64,000 bases of DNA from Oscillospiraceae bacterium (GTDB lineage Bacteria > Bacillota > Clostridia > UBA1212), in assembly GCA_015069195.1 (NCBI GenBank), contig SVJA01000006.1, positions 1-64,000 of the forward strand. The letters are read 5' to 3'. Positions 16,250 through 25,448 of this stretch are shown here, piece by piece (within the stretch, counting starts at the first letter, position 1; the number at the start of each line of letters is the position of its first letter). The notes beneath the pieces are model-generated. The model worked only from the letters and a program-made list of their open reading frames with translations. It did no database searches and had not been told where the DNA came from. The position numbers and the translations under genes are program-made.

Positions 16250-16516
16250 ATGTTTGATAAAAAGCAAGAAAAAATAAAAAAGCACTTTGATATTTATATT
16301 GACGGTAAAAAATTCAAAATAATGAATTTTTTTATAACCGAAACTCCTGATAAGTGGTTGCGGCTGGTTACAAAAATTCGCGGTCAACAATTTCCGCGCA
16401 AAACTGTTGCTGAAATTATAATTACAACACCGGATGATAACATTTCTTTACACGGCTGTTTTATGCACAATGTCAGCAGTCCTGCCTGTGAAGAATGGTG
16501 CTATGAAATTGTATAA
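16250..16516 (+). CDS. Hypothetical protein, 88 aa
   Basis: I recognise no family. The small soluble protein has a basic N-terminus (KKQEKIKKHF) and two central strands, and ends with two cysteines in PACEEWCYEIV. GAAAGGAT lies five bases ahead of ATG 16250. It follows the ABC transporter by 60 nt across a hairpin and may be a distal gene of that operon. Confidence 0.55.
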   Translation: MFDKKQEKIKKHFDIYIDGKKFKIMNFFITETPDKWLRLVTKIRGQQFPRKTVAEIIITTPDDNISLHGCFMHNVSSPACEEWCYEIV

Positions 16517-16555
16517 CAAGAACCGCAGTTCTGATTAAGAACTGCGGTTCTTGTT
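16515..16555. terminator. Bidirectional terminator, perfect 18-bp stem
   Basis: Arms 16515-16532 and 16538-16555 are complementary with a 5-nt loop, between convergent genes. The first two bases belong to the stop codon of the preceding gene. Confidence 0.68.
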
Positions 16556-16571
16556 AGTATAGAAGAATATA

Positions 16572-17291
16572 TCATTTTATCGGCTTTGTTTTCAACCTGC
16601 GCAAAACTTCTTTTTGCTCTGCCGTTATGCGATAGCTTTCAATGCTTTTCTGTATTGCTTTGTTGTGAGTCCAAACATCAAGTTTTCTTTCTTTGATGTA
16701 GGGCAGAACGTCATCAAACTGTTTTGAGAGTGCTGTAGCAAAGTACCACGCTACCATCATTTTTATGTAGTATTCATCGGAACGTATTTGCGAAACTGTG
16801 TCCAAAAATATCACATCAAACTTTTCATCGAGATAAAAGCACATTAACATTCTGATTCCGAAGCGTTTCATATATATAAAGTCCGACTCAATCCAACGCA
16901 TCACGTGAGGCAAAAGTTTTTCGGTGTTCTTCTTGAATACTTTCGGTGTGAGCTGGTCGCAGTTTGCCCAGTTGTCGATATAGGGGAGCAGGGCATCAAG
17001 TCTGCGGATTACCTCGTCAAAATCTTTGAGATTCTCAATCAAAAATCCGTGAATCGCATATTCTTCAAAATATTCGTGGGGCAGTACATCCATAAAAAGT
17101 TCTGCATCCAGTATGCCGAGAGATTCTTTTGCATACTTGCGAAGTGCAGGCGTTCTGACACCGATTATTGTATCAGGTGATATGTTTGGTATGAGTTTGC
17201 TTTGAAACTCTTTGTATTTCTTGTCCTGAAGCGCAAAAAGATCGTTTTTAATGCTCTTGCCTACTATTCCGGAAAGATTGCTGTCTGTCAT
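16572..17291 (-). CDS. AlkD-like DNA alkylation repair protein
   Basis: The 239-residue all-helical protein matches the HEAT-like DNA alkylation repair family: it has VRTPALRKYAKE early, WANCDQLTPKVFKKN in the middle and VWTHNKAIQKSIESYR near the end. AlkD-type glycosylases release bulky alkylated purines from DNA. The first frame starts at 17306, but the ATG at 17291 overlaps the stop of the preceding ArsC-like gene (ATGA) and has GGAGCG at a good distance, so coupled translation from 17291 is preferred. Confidence 0.82.
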   Translation of the reverse strand: MTDSNLSGIVGKSIKNDLFALQDKKYKEFQSKLIPNISPDTIIGVRTPALRKYAKESLGILDAELFMDVLPHEYFEEYAIHGFLIENLKDFDEVIRRLDALLPYIDNWANCDQLTPKVFKKNTEKLLPHVMRWIESDFIYMKRFGIRMLMCFYLDEKFDVIFLDTVSQIRSDEYYIKMMVAWYFATALSKQFDDVLPYIKERKLDVWTHNKAIQKSIESYRITAEQKEVLRRLKTKPIK

Positions 17292-17635
17292 ACAATTTCG
17301 CTCCAATCGGCAATCTTAAAGCCTACAAGGATTTTGTCATCAGCGATAAGTAACGGTCTTTTTACCAACATTCCGTCACTTGCCAGAAGTTTTAGTTGTT
17401 CTTCTTCTGTCATAGTCGGAAGTTTATCTTTGAGTTCCAAAGATTTGTAGAGTAATCCCGAAGTGTTGAAAAATTTCTTTAATTCAAGTCCGCTTTTTTT
17501 GTACCATTCTTTCAATTCTTCGTAAGTCGGGTTATCTTCTTTTATGTGGCGATCAATGTATACGACGCCGTTATCGTCAAGGAATTTTTTTGCTTTTTGA
17601 CATGTAGTGCATTTTGGGTATTCGATAAATAACAT
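17288..17635 (-). CDS. ArsC/Spx-family protein (arsenate reductase-like)
   Basis: This 115-residue thioredoxin-fold protein has the N-terminal CTTC motif (YPKCTTCQKAKKFL, residues 6-19) and the conserved RPLLIADDKILVGF segment near 93-106 with the arginine of the ArsC/Spx family. The family includes thioredoxin-linked arsenate reductases, YffB-like proteins and Spx regulators; with no ars genes around, the true role is open. It starts at ATG 17635 with GGAGC upstream and overlaps the AlkD-like gene by 4 nt. Confidence 0.82.
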   Translation of the reverse strand: MLFIEYPKCTTCQKAKKFLDDNGVVYIDRHIKEDNPTYEELKEWYKKSGLELKKFFNTSGLLYKSLELKDKLPTMTEEEQLKLLASDGMLVKRPLLIADDKILVGFKIADWSEIV

Positions 17636-17660
17636 AGCGTGAGTAGCTCCTTATAATTTA

Positions 17661-17690
17661 CGCGGCTTGCACCTGATAGGGCAAGCCGCG
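17661..17690 (-). terminator. Hairpin after the dehydrogenase gene
   Basis: A 10-bp GC-rich stem (17661-17670 with 17681-17690) has a 10-nt loop and is followed on the minus strand by TAAATTATAA. It separates the dehydrogenase from the ArsC-like gene. There is no strong T-run. Confidence 0.5.
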
Positions 17691-17711
17691 GGTAAAATCC
17701 GTAACCTTATT

Positions 17712-18758
17712 TTATTTGGATTCTGCTGTAAGCAGAACTTTTATAGCCGCACCTGTGCGGAGATCTTCAAATGCTTTTTCCCATTGCTCGAGAGGAAGAA
17801 TTTCTGAAATCAAAGGCTTTACATCGAGCTTGCCGGAAGCCATAAGTCCGAGAGCCATTTCCCAACCCATATAGCTGGAACTCATATTGAACTGCAGATC
17901 AATGCCTTTGCGCATTGCGTCATCCCACGGAATTGCTACTGTGGGTTTTCCGTTCATACCGATTGCGCAGAAACGTCCTTTTTTCTTGAGAATATTAAAG
18001 CCGTTTGCGATAGCAGGAGCTGCACCGGAACATTCGATTACGAGGTCTGCTCCGACACCGTTTGTTGTGCTTTTGATGTATTCGTTGAGATCCTGTGTCT
18101 GAACGTTTACAAATTCGTCAAAACAGTCAATTTTCTTTGCTGCTGTAAGACGGCAACCTTCGTCGCTTGTACATCCTGCGAGGATTATTCTGCCTGCACC
18201 TGCGATTCTTGCCATTCTGGCTGCGATAAGACCGATAGCACCGAGACCCATTACAACAACTGTTTCGTTGGGTACTATGCGGCATCTTTCCAAAAGCTGA
18301 TGTGCTACGATAGCACTGGGCTCCATCATAGCGGCTTCTTCCATAGAAACGTTTTCCGGTACCTTGTGAAGAAGTTTCTCAGGCATTTTTACAAATTCTG
18401 CATAAGAACCATCGATTCCCCAGCCGATAGAACGCTTTTCAGCACAGAGCTGAATGTTTCCCGTACGGCAGAGGTAGCATTTTCCGCAGTGGAGGTTGTG
18501 TGGCTCACCGACAACTTTGTCGCCTTCTTTGTAGCCTGTAACCTTGCTTCCGCATTTTACAACCGTACCTGAAAATTCGTGGCCGATGATAACCGGAGGC
18601 CAGTATGGGAACTCGTCATGATATACGTGAATGTCAGTTCCGCAGATGCCTGTGAATGCAACTTTTATAAGAACTTCGTCTTCTGCTATTTCGGGAATCG
18701 GGCGATCCATAATTTCAAAAAATCCGTCGCCTTTTTGTGTTTTAACAAGTGCTTTCAT
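17712..18758 (-). CDS. Zinc-dependent medium-chain alcohol/polyol dehydrogenase
   Basis: This 348-residue protein has the MDR-family hallmarks: FTGICGTDIHVYH with the catalytic-zinc cysteine (about residue 39), GHEFSGTV with the zinc His-Glu (about 60-61), four structural-zinc cysteines in CGKCYLCRTGNIQLC (about 92-106), and a Rossmann motif VMGLGAIGLIAARMA (about 169-183). It oxidises an alcohol, polyol or threonine-type substrate with NAD(P); the exact one is not clear, and the fold is closest to threonine or sorbitol dehydrogenases. GAAAGGA precedes ATG 18758. It lies 50 nt after the release factor 3 gene on the same strand. Confidence 0.9.
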   Translation of the reverse strand: MKALVKTQKGDGFFEIMDRPIPEIAEDEVLIKVAFTGICGTDIHVYHDEFPYWPPVIIGHEFSGTVVKCGSKVTGYKEGDKVVGEPHNLHCGKCYLCRTGNIQLCAEKRSIGWGIDGSYAEFVKMPEKLLHKVPENVSMEEAAMMEPSAIVAHQLLERCRIVPNETVVVMGLGAIGLIAARMARIAGAGRIILAGCTSDEGCRLTAAKKIDCFDEFVNVQTQDLNEYIKSTTNGVGADLVIECSGAAPAIANGFNILKKKGRFCAIGMNGKPTVAIPWDDAMRKGIDLQFNMSSSYMGWEMALGLMASGKLDVKPLISEILPLEQWEKAFEDLRTGAAIKVLLTAESK

Positions 18759-18808
18759 TGTGAAAAAATCCTTTCTTTTAATGCTTTAAGTTTATGTTTC
18801 GTTAATTC

Positions 18809-20404
18809 TTATACTTTTAAATCGGATAACTCAAGTCCTTTGTTTTTGTCAATCGTCCAATCAATTCCCCATTCGTTTTCAAACAGGAGTACAAAGTTTC
18901 CGTCCGTGTCCTCTGTCATCATTGCAGAGCTGGGAAGTGTAAGTTTTCTGGGGTCAATCTCCGGATTTTTAATCCAGCGTGCATAGTGGTGGGGAAGTGA
19001 CTGCATTCTGACAGGACAGCCGTATTCACCTTTCAATCTGTGTTCCAATACTTCAAACTGGAGTACACCGACAGCTCCGATTATAAGTGTTTCTACGCCG
19101 ATATCGATCTGCTTGAATACCTGAATAGCGCCTTCTTCGGCAAGCTGTGTGATACCTTTTTGGAACTGTTTTCTTTTCATCGAATCTGCAAATGTTATTC
19201 TTGAAAAATGTTCTGACGGGAACACCGGAATGTCGGCAAATTTGAGGTTTGAATTTCCTACCGAAAGTGTGTCACCGATGCTGAATATACCGGGGTCAAA
19301 AAGTCCGATAATGTCGCCTGCGTATGCTTCTTCGACAATCGTTCTTTCTTGTGCCATAAATTGCGTAGGCTGTGAAAGTTTTATCTTTCTGCCTGATTTT
19401 GTGTGCCAGGTCTCCATACCTTTTTCAAACTTACCTGAGCAAATTCTGAGGAATGCCAGGCGGTCTCTGTGTGCAGGGTTCATATTCGCCTGAATCTTGA
19501 ATATAAATCCGCTGAAAGGTGATTCGACAGGGTCAACTTCTACGTTGTTTTCAGCAGTTTTACCGCTCGGGCAAGGCGCCATCTTTATGAATTCTTCGAG
19601 AAACGGAAGAACACCGAAGTTTGTCATTGCCGAACCGAAGAATATAGGAGTGAGTGATCCGTTAAGGACTTTATTTAAATCAAATTCTTCGCCTGCCATA
19701 TCGAGAAGCTCTATATCTTCCATAAGTTTGCTGTGGTAGTAGTCACCAAGCAAATCTGCAAATACTTCGTCATCAACGCTTCCTGTAACGGAGTTTACGA
19801 AAGATTGTCCGTGATTTCCGCCGTCAAATAATTCAACATGTTTTTTATCGCGGTTATAAATGCCTTTGAAATCACCGTCAGTACCGATAGGCCAGTTCAT
19901 AGGGTATGACTGGATACCCAGGACATCTTCAATCTCTTTCATAAGATCAAAAGGATTTTTTGCTGCACGGTCCATTTTGTTTATAAATGTGAATATCGGA
20001 ATACCACGCATTTTACAAACATGGAAAAGCTTTATTGTCTGAGCCTCGACACCTTTTGCACCGTCTATAAGCATCACGGCACTGTCTGCCGCCATAAGAG
20101 TTCTGTATGTGTCCTCCGAAAAGTCCTGGTGTCCGGGCGTATCAAGAATGTTTATGCAGTAATTGTTGTATTCAAACTGTAGAACAGACGATGTAACCGA
20201 AATACCTCTCTGCTTTTCTATATCCATCCAGTCGGAAACTGCATGTTTGTTTGATTTTCTTGCCTTGACAGAACCTGCAAGACGAATCGCTCCTCCGTAA
20301 AGCAAAAGTTTTTCCGTCATTGTAGTTTTACCTGCGTCAGGGTGGGATATAATAGCAAATGTACGTCGTCTCTGTACTTCTGCTTCTATCTGCGGTGAAC
20401 CCAT
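18809..20404 (-). CDS. prfC: Peptide chain release factor 3 (RF3 GTPase)
   Basis: The 531-residue translational GTPase has G1 SHPDAGKTTMTEK (about 20-32), G3 DTPGHQDFSED (about 88-98) and G4 FINKMDR (about 142-148), plus the RF3-typical GSVKARK segment after the first helix. RF3 removes RF1/RF2 from the ribosome after peptide release. The length matches bacterial RF3 (about 525-535). GGAGG lies nine bases ahead of ATG 20404. Its start faces the fba gene across 190 nt. Confidence 0.95.
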   Translation of the reverse strand: MGSPQIEAEVQRRRTFAIISHPDAGKTTMTEKLLLYGGAIRLAGSVKARKSNKHAVSDWMDIEKQRGISVTSSVLQFEYNNYCINILDTPGHQDFSEDTYRTLMAADSAVMLIDGAKGVEAQTIKLFHVCKMRGIPIFTFINKMDRAAKNPFDLMKEIEDVLGIQSYPMNWPIGTDGDFKGIYNRDKKHVELFDGGNHGQSFVNSVTGSVDDEVFADLLGDYYHSKLMEDIELLDMAGEEFDLNKVLNGSLTPIFFGSAMTNFGVLPFLEEFIKMAPCPSGKTAENNVEVDPVESPFSGFIFKIQANMNPAHRDRLAFLRICSGKFEKGMETWHTKSGRKIKLSQPTQFMAQERTIVEEAYAGDIIGLFDPGIFSIGDTLSVGNSNLKFADIPVFPSEHFSRITFADSMKRKQFQKGITQLAEEGAIQVFKQIDIGVETLIIGAVGVLQFEVLEHRLKGEYGCPVRMQSLPHHYARWIKNPEIDPRKLTLPSSAMMTEDTDGNFVLLFENEWGIDWTIDKNKGLELSDLKV

Positions 20405-20529
20405 ATATATAAACCTCCGTGAGTTAATTTGTATAAAATCGCTGCGCTGTTTATTTTAATAAATAAAACTATGCACATACTTTATCATTTTAATACATAC
20501 AAGTGTTTTGGGCAAGAAATAAATATTGT

Positions 20530-20558
20530 TTGAATTACTTTGAATAAAGTGTTATTAT
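20530..20558 (+). promoter_or_regulatory. Promoter of fba
   Basis: TTGAAT (20530-20535) and TATTAT (20553-20558) are spaced by 17 nt, 36 nt ahead of the fba start codon. Confidence 0.55.
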
Positions 20559-20594
20559 ATACAGGTATGAATAATTTTAAAGGAGTTGGATTTT

Positions 20595-21530
20595 ATGCCA
20601 TTGGTAACTTCTAAAGAAATGTTTGAAAAAGCTTACAAGGGCGGATATGCTATCGGAGCTTTTAATGTTAATAATATGGAGATCATTCAGGGTATTACAG
20701 AGGCCGCTAAGGAGCTTAATGCACCTTTGATTTTACAGGTTTCTGCAGGTGCCAGAAAATATGCTAATCACACATATCTCGTAAAGCTTGTTGAGGCTGC
20801 TATCGAGGAGACAGGTCTTCCGATTTGCTTGCATCTTGACCACGGTGATTCTTTCGAACTTTGTAAGTCATGTATTGACGGTGGTTTTACTTCGGTTATG
20901 ATTGACGGTTCACACCTTGATTATGAGGAAAATGTTGCACTCACAAAGAAAGTTGTAGAATATGCACATGCGCACGGTGCAGTTGTTGAAGGTGAGCTCG
21001 GAAGACTTGCAGGTATCGAGGATGATGTAAATGTAAGTGCTGAGGATGCTTCTTACACAAACCCTGCTCAGGTACAGGATTTCGTTGAGCGTACAGGTGT
21101 TGACTCACTTGCTATTGCTATCGGTACAAGCCACGGTGCGTACAAGTTCAAACCGGGTCAGAAACCGCAGCTTAGATTTGATATTTTAGAAGAAGTTGAA
21201 AAGCGACTTCCCGGATTCCCGATTGTACTTCACGGTGCATCATCTGTTGTTCCTGAGTATGTTGAAACTATAAATGCTAACGGCGGCTCTATGCCGGATG
21301 CTGTCGGTATCCCTGAGGATATGCTTAGACAGGCTGCATCTATGGCGGTTTGTAAGATTAATATTGACTCTGATTTGAGACTTGCTATGACTGCAGGTAT
21401 CAGAAAGTATATGAATGAGAATCCTTCTCATTTTGACCCCAGACAGTATCTTAAGCCGGCGAGACAGAATATAAAGGATCTTGTTTCACACAAGATTACA
21501 AAAGTTCTCGGCTGTGAGAATAAGGCTTAA
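20595..21530 (+). CDS. fba: Class II fructose-1,6-bisphosphate aldolase
   Basis: The 311-residue protein has the class II zinc and phosphate sites: LHLDHGD (about 80-86, zinc His), SVMIDGSHLDYEEN (about 99-112), IGTSHGAYK (about 178-186, zinc His) and VLHGASSV (about 213-220, zinc His). It splits fructose-1,6-bisphosphate in glycolysis. TTG 20586 opens the same frame, but AAAGGAG points to ATG 20595 (MPLVTSKEMF). It precedes PPi-phosphofructokinase, so two consecutive glycolytic steps sit together. Confidence 0.95.
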   Translation: MPLVTSKEMFEKAYKGGYAIGAFNVNNMEIIQGITEAAKELNAPLILQVSAGARKYANHTYLVKLVEAAIEETGLPICLHLDHGDSFELCKSCIDGGFTSVMIDGSHLDYEENVALTKKVVEYAHAHGAVVEGELGRLAGIEDDVNVSAEDASYTNPAQVQDFVERTGVDSLAIAIGTSHGAYKFKPGQKPQLRFDILEEVEKRLPGFPIVLHGASSVVPEYVETINANGGSMPDAVGIPEDMLRQAASMAVCKINIDSDLRLAMTAGIRKYMNENPSHFDPRQYLKPARQNIKDLVSHKITKVLGCENKA

Positions 21531-21592
21531 TCGTCATAACATTTTATGATGTTGAAATTTTTATGAATTATTAAACCAATTGAAGGGAGAAT

Positions 21593-21640
21593 GCGAAAAC
21601 AGAAACTAAATACAAAAGTTCCTGTTTTCGCTTTATTTTT
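21593..21640 (+). terminator. Hairpin with T-rich tail just ahead of the PFK start codon
   Basis: A 10-bp stem (21593-21602 with 21622-21631), extended by three more pairs across a mismatch, is followed by TTTATTTTTGTT. This looks like a terminator for fba, yet the next gene's ATG is only 12 nt beyond the stem. Confidence 0.6.
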
Positions 21641-21643
21641 GTT

Positions 21644-22879
21644 ATGGAAAAACTAAGAGGCGCAGCAATATTCGGTCAGTCGGGTGGTCCGACATCAGTT
21701 ATAAATTCCAGTGCGGCAGGTGTAATAATCACGGCACTCGGACAGGATTGCATTACGAAAGTTTACGGAGCGGAACACGGTATCAAAGGTGTTCTCAATG
21801 AGAGATTCTTTGATATGAGTTTAGAAGATCCCAAGGAGCTCGAACTTCTCAAAGTTACTCCTTCATCTGCACTCGGTTCTGTCAGATATAAGCTTGCAGA
21901 CAGCGATGTTGACGATACTGATTATAAGAGACTTCTCGAAGTTTTCAAAAAGTATGATATAAGATATTTCTTCTACAACGGCGGAAATGACTCAATGGAT
22001 ACCTGTAACAAAGTCAGCAAATACATGAAAAAAGTCGGTTATGATTGCCGTGTTATCGGTGTACCGAAGACTATTGATAATGATCTTTTCGGAACAGACC
22101 ATTGCCCCGGATTCGGAAGTGCAGCAAAGTTTATTGCGACATCTCTTATGGAGATGTATCAGGATGCTCACGTATACGATAACGGCAGAATTACTATTGT
22201 TGAAATTATGGGTAGAAATGCAGGTTGGCTTACCGCAAGCAGCGTTCTTGCATCGGCTAAAGGCATGGGACCGGATTTGATTTATCTTCCGGAAGTTCCT
22301 TTTGATGAAGCAAAATTCCTTGAAGACCTTGAAAGAGTTCACAAGGCAAACAAGGGTAGTGTGCTTGTTGCCGTATCCGAGGGTATCAGATATGCTGACG
22401 GTACATATGTGGCAGAGAACGGAATAATAGACTCTTTTGGTCACAAACAGCTCGGTGGTGCCGCAGCCAATTTGGCTCGAATAGCTCAGGAAAAACTCGG
22501 TACAAAGGCTCGTGGTGTGGAACTTAATATTCTGCAGAGATGTGCTGCACATTGCGGTTCAAAGGCTGATGTTGACGAAGCATATATGGCAGGCGAAGCT
22601 GCCGTTCTCAAAGCAGTTGAGGGCTATACCGACTACTGCATCGGATTTGAACGTTCTCATGAAAACGGCGAATATAAGTGCAACATAAAGCTTATAAGTC
22701 TTACAGATATTGCTAATGCCGAAAAGAAAGTTCCTCGTGAGTGGATAAATGACGAAGGTAACTTTGTAAAAGACGAATTTGTAGATTATGCTATGCCTCT
22801 TATTGCGGGCGACTCCCGAACTCCTACCGAGGATGGTTTGCCGAGATTTGCAAGACTTAAGAAAGTTTTGGCTGATTGA
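21644..22879 (+). CDS. pfp: Pyrophosphate-dependent 6-phosphofructokinase
   Basis: The 411-residue protein has the PFK fold motifs GQSGGPTSVIN (about 11-21), GGNDSMDT (about 107-114) and PKTIDNDL (about 137-144). The lysine in PKTIDND and the aspartate in GGNDS are the marks of PPi-using rather than ATP-using enzymes. It phosphorylates fructose-6-phosphate reversibly with PPi, saving ATP, as is common in anaerobes. No Shine-Dalgarno lies directly before ATG 21644; AAGGGAG at 21583-21589 is on the far side of the hairpin. The start fits family alignments. Confidence 0.92.
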   Translation: MEKLRGAAIFGQSGGPTSVINSSAAGVIITALGQDCITKVYGAEHGIKGVLNERFFDMSLEDPKELELLKVTPSSALGSVRYKLADSDVDDTDYKRLLEVFKKYDIRYFFYNGGNDSMDTCNKVSKYMKKVGYDCRVIGVPKTIDNDLFGTDHCPGFGSAAKFIATSLMEMYQDAHVYDNGRITIVEIMGRNAGWLTASSVLASAKGMGPDLIYLPEVPFDEAKFLEDLERVHKANKGSVLVAVSEGIRYADGTYVAENGIIDSFGHKQLGGAAANLARIAQEKLGTKARGVELNILQRCAAHCGSKADVDEAYMAGEAAVLKAVEGYTDYCIGFERSHENGEYKCNIKLISLTDIANAEKKVPREWINDEGNFVKDEFVDYAMPLIAGDSRTPTEDGLPRFARLKKVLAD

Positions 22880-22940
22880 TTTATACGGATGCTTTTTCTT
22901 CGATTGGTATTTTTGCATACCCAAATGCGGCAGCTTTGGG

Positions 22941-24287
22941 TTATTTATTTCTCGTAGTAACCTTCCAATAAATCACATATACGATTATTATTATTTCGAA
23001 GATAAAAAGTATTGCTATCAAAATAAACAAGTTTCTGTATTTCCCGTTGTTACTTAAAATTTCATAGATGGTGTCGACTCGTGATTGGCGGATTTCCTGT
23101 GTACCGATGGTAACGAGCGGAATCTGGATAGTTGTACCGTCATCAAGCTGATACTGGACCTGACCTACAACCGTACCGGATTTTATTTGATCCTTTATTT
23201 CATCGGGGTTGTAGCCGGATTCGTATATGTAGTTTGTATGTTTAATAAAGTCTTCGCGGTCTACGGGAGTTACGCAGTATGTTGTCTTACCAGCGGCAAG
23301 GCTGATTTCACCGACTTCTGTTTTTATAGTGTTTATCTTGTCGCCGGCTTTTACGAGCAACGAAAGGTTGTAGTTGTTATTTATATCGTTGAGGGCCAAT
23401 TTTGTAAGTTCCATCGATGTATCAAGGTGGACGCCTGATGAAACAAATATAAGGCTGTAATCTTTGTCTTTCTGTTTTGCATTTGCTTTCTGGTAAAAAG
23501 TAGAAGTGTATTCGTTGTTAAGTTCGTTGTTGTCAAAAACGGCAACGGTACCGCCGGAAACTGACGCTGAATTGTTTTCCTCGATAACGAGATCGTGGGG
23601 ATTACTGATGATTATGTTGTCCCATACCAATACAGCAGGGGCACAATAAATATTAAGAAACCTGGTGTTCTTTACGGCTGTTGCAAGAAACAGGGCAGTG
23701 TCATAGACTGTCGTTATCTGAAATTCGTTGTATGAGCCGTCTGATGTGGCAAAAACGGTGTTTTTCATATTAAGTGATGCCGCTTTGTCATTCATAGCAG
23801 TGATGTATTGTTCTTTTGTGAGACTCTTTTTATTGCAAAGCTGTTCTGCTAAAAGACGGGTAGCGTTGTCGGCGTTTCCTATCAATGCCGCTTTTACAAG
23901 TGTATCGACAGAGTATGCTCTGTTTTTCGTGATACTGTAACCGCCTGAATATGATTTGCTGCTCTCTGTTGCTACGATAGAGTCTGTCAGAGAAAAATTT
24001 TCAAGCGCTATGTAGCATGTCATCATTCTTGCTATAAGTGATGCATTTACCGAAGCGTCAGAGTTTTGCTTTGTTATGATTTGGTTACAGTTCGTTTCGT
24101 AGAGTATATATGAAACTTTTTTTTCGTTGTCTTCCGATTCGATAAGGTCGGAAAAGTTTTGATCTTCTGCAGCAAAAACTGATGTGACAGGGGATAAAAA
24201 CGACATCGAAAAAACAACGGCAAGCAAAAACAGTGCCGTGATACATTTCAATGTATCAAATTTTTTTCTAAAACTTGTATGTCCCAT
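22941..24287 (-). CDS. Divergent D-Ala-D-Ala carboxypeptidase (S11) homologue, probably catalytically inactive
   Basis: From ATG 24287 this 448-residue protein has a signal peptide (FLLAVVFSMSFLSPVTSVFA), an S11 peptidase-like region (about 50-270), a DacA-C-like beta domain and a C-terminal membrane anchor (FILIAILFIFEIIIIVYVIYW) near the end. Flanking sequence aligns well with DacA, but the active motifs are changed: the SxxK region reads NASLIARMMT, the SxN region GNADNAT and the KTG region VSGGTVA. It is therefore probably an outward-facing pseudoenzyme or binding protein for peptidoglycan. The frame extends upstream to TTG 24359, but the signal peptide favours 24287. Confidence 0.75.
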   Translation of the reverse strand: MGHTSFRKKFDTLKCITALFLLAVVFSMSFLSPVTSVFAAEDQNFSDLIESEDNEKKVSYILYETNCNQIITKQNSDASVNASLIARMMTCYIALENFSLTDSIVATESSKSYSGGYSITKNRAYSVDTLVKAALIGNADNATRLLAEQLCNKKSLTKEQYITAMNDKAASLNMKNTVFATSDGSYNEFQITTVYDTALFLATAVKNTRFLNIYCAPAVLVWDNIIISNPHDLVIEENNSASVSGGTVAVFDNNELNNEYTSTFYQKANAKQKDKDYSLIFVSSGVHLDTSMELTKLALNDINNNYNLSLLVKAGDKINTIKTEVGEISLAAGKTTYCVTPVDREDFIKHTNYIYESGYNPDEIKDQIKSGTVVGQVQYQLDDGTTIQIPLVTIGTQEIRQSRVDTIYEILSNNGKYRNLFILIAILFIFEIIIIVYVIYWKVTTRNK

Positions 24288-24383
24288 ATAAATCAAAAAT
24301 TTTAAATATAATAACCGGCACCAACAGGTCTTAATGACAGCTGCTGATACCGGTTCCAAACAATATTGTATGCAGAAGCTGAA

Positions 24384-25448
24384 TTATTTAACTTCTACAG
24401 TCCAACCCATTGTATCTTCTATTCTGCCGCTCTGGATACCTGTGATAGTATCATAGATACGTGCTGAAAGAGGACCGGTTTCGCCATTGTTTATCGGCAT
24501 GATGTTACCTTTCCAGTTGAGCTCGCCCATAGGTGAGATAACTGCTGCAGTACCTGTACCGAAAGCTTCGTCAAGTTTGCCTGCTTTGTGAGCTTCGTAA
24601 AGTTCTTCGATAGAAAGTTTGCGCTCTGTAATTTTTACGCCCCAGCTCTTGAGAAGATTAATAGTAGAGTCACGTGTAACACCTGCGAGGATAGAACCGT
24701 TAAGCTCAGGTGTAACAACCTCTCCGTCGATAACGAAGAATACGTTCATAGTACCAACTTCTTCGATGTACTTACGCTCAACACCGTCAAGCCAGAGAAC
24801 CTGTGTGTAGTTAAGCTCGTGTGCCTTTGTCTGTGCACGGATACTTGCTGCATAGTTACCGGGAGTCTTTGCATAACCGATACCACCGCGTACTGCACGC
24901 ACATAATCATCTTCTACATAAATTTTAACCGGGTTAAGTCCTTCGGGATAGTATGCACCAACCGGTGAAAGGATGATGATGAACTTATATGTCGAAGACG
25001 GTTTAACTCCGAGATATGGGTCTGTAGCTATAATGAAAGGTCTGATGTAAAGTGATGTGCCGGGCTCTGTAGGAATCCAGTCAGCATCAACTTTTATAAG
25101 CTCTTTGAGAGCTTCGAGTGCGAACTCTTCGTCAATAGCAGGAATGTCAAGTCTTGCATTTGAGATGTTTGCTCTTTCGAGGTTTTTCTGAGGTCTGAAA
25201 AGAAGAACTCTTCCGTCATCTGTACGGTAAGCTTTCATACCTTCAAAGATACCTTGGCCGTAGTGAAGAATCATAGCTGACGGATCAAGTGAAAGCGGTC
25301 CGTAGGGCACAATACGTGCATCATGCCAGCCTTTACCGGCTGTGTAATCTAAAACAAACATGTGATCCGTGAAATATTTTCCGAATCCGAGATTAGTCTG
25401 GTCAGGTTTTGCTTTAGGTGAAGTATTTTTTGTAATAGAAATATTCAT
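24384..25448 (-). CDS. ilvE: Branched-chain amino acid aminotransferase
   Basis: This 354-residue class IV PLP enzyme has HYGQGIFEGMKAYR (about 62-75), the lysine-bearing segment GGIGYAKTPGNYAASI (about 189-204), and EVGTMNVFFV (about 230-239), the standard type II BCAT layout. It interconverts leucine, isoleucine and valine with their 2-oxo acids. CCTCC in the complement gives a strong GGAGG site before ATG 25448. It is divergent from the Cys/Met PLP enzyme gene; about 220 nt separates them. A 7-bp inverted repeat lies about 30-50 nt upstream of the start. Confidence 0.95.
   Translation of the reverse strand: MNISITKNTSPKAKPDQTNLGFGKYFTDHMFVLDYTAGKGWHDARIVPYGPLSLDPSAMILHYGQGIFEGMKAYRTDDGRVLLFRPQKNLERANISNARLDIPAIDEEFALEALKELIKVDADWIPTEPGTSLYIRPFIIATDPYLGVKPSSTYKFIIILSPVGAYYPEGLNPVKIYVEDDYVRAVRGGIGYAKTPGNYAASIRAQTKAHELNYTQVLWLDGVERKYIEEVGTMNVFFVIDGEVVTPELNGSILAGVTRDSTINLLKSWGVKITERKLSIEELYEAHKAGKLDEAFGTGTAAVISPMGELNWKGNIMPINNGETGPLSARIYDTITGIQSGRIEDTMGWTVEVK

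Noticed and set aside
21992-22552. Minus-strand open frame of 186 codons inside the PFK gene
   Set aside because: It is a shadow of a gene with clear PFK motifs; no start signal.
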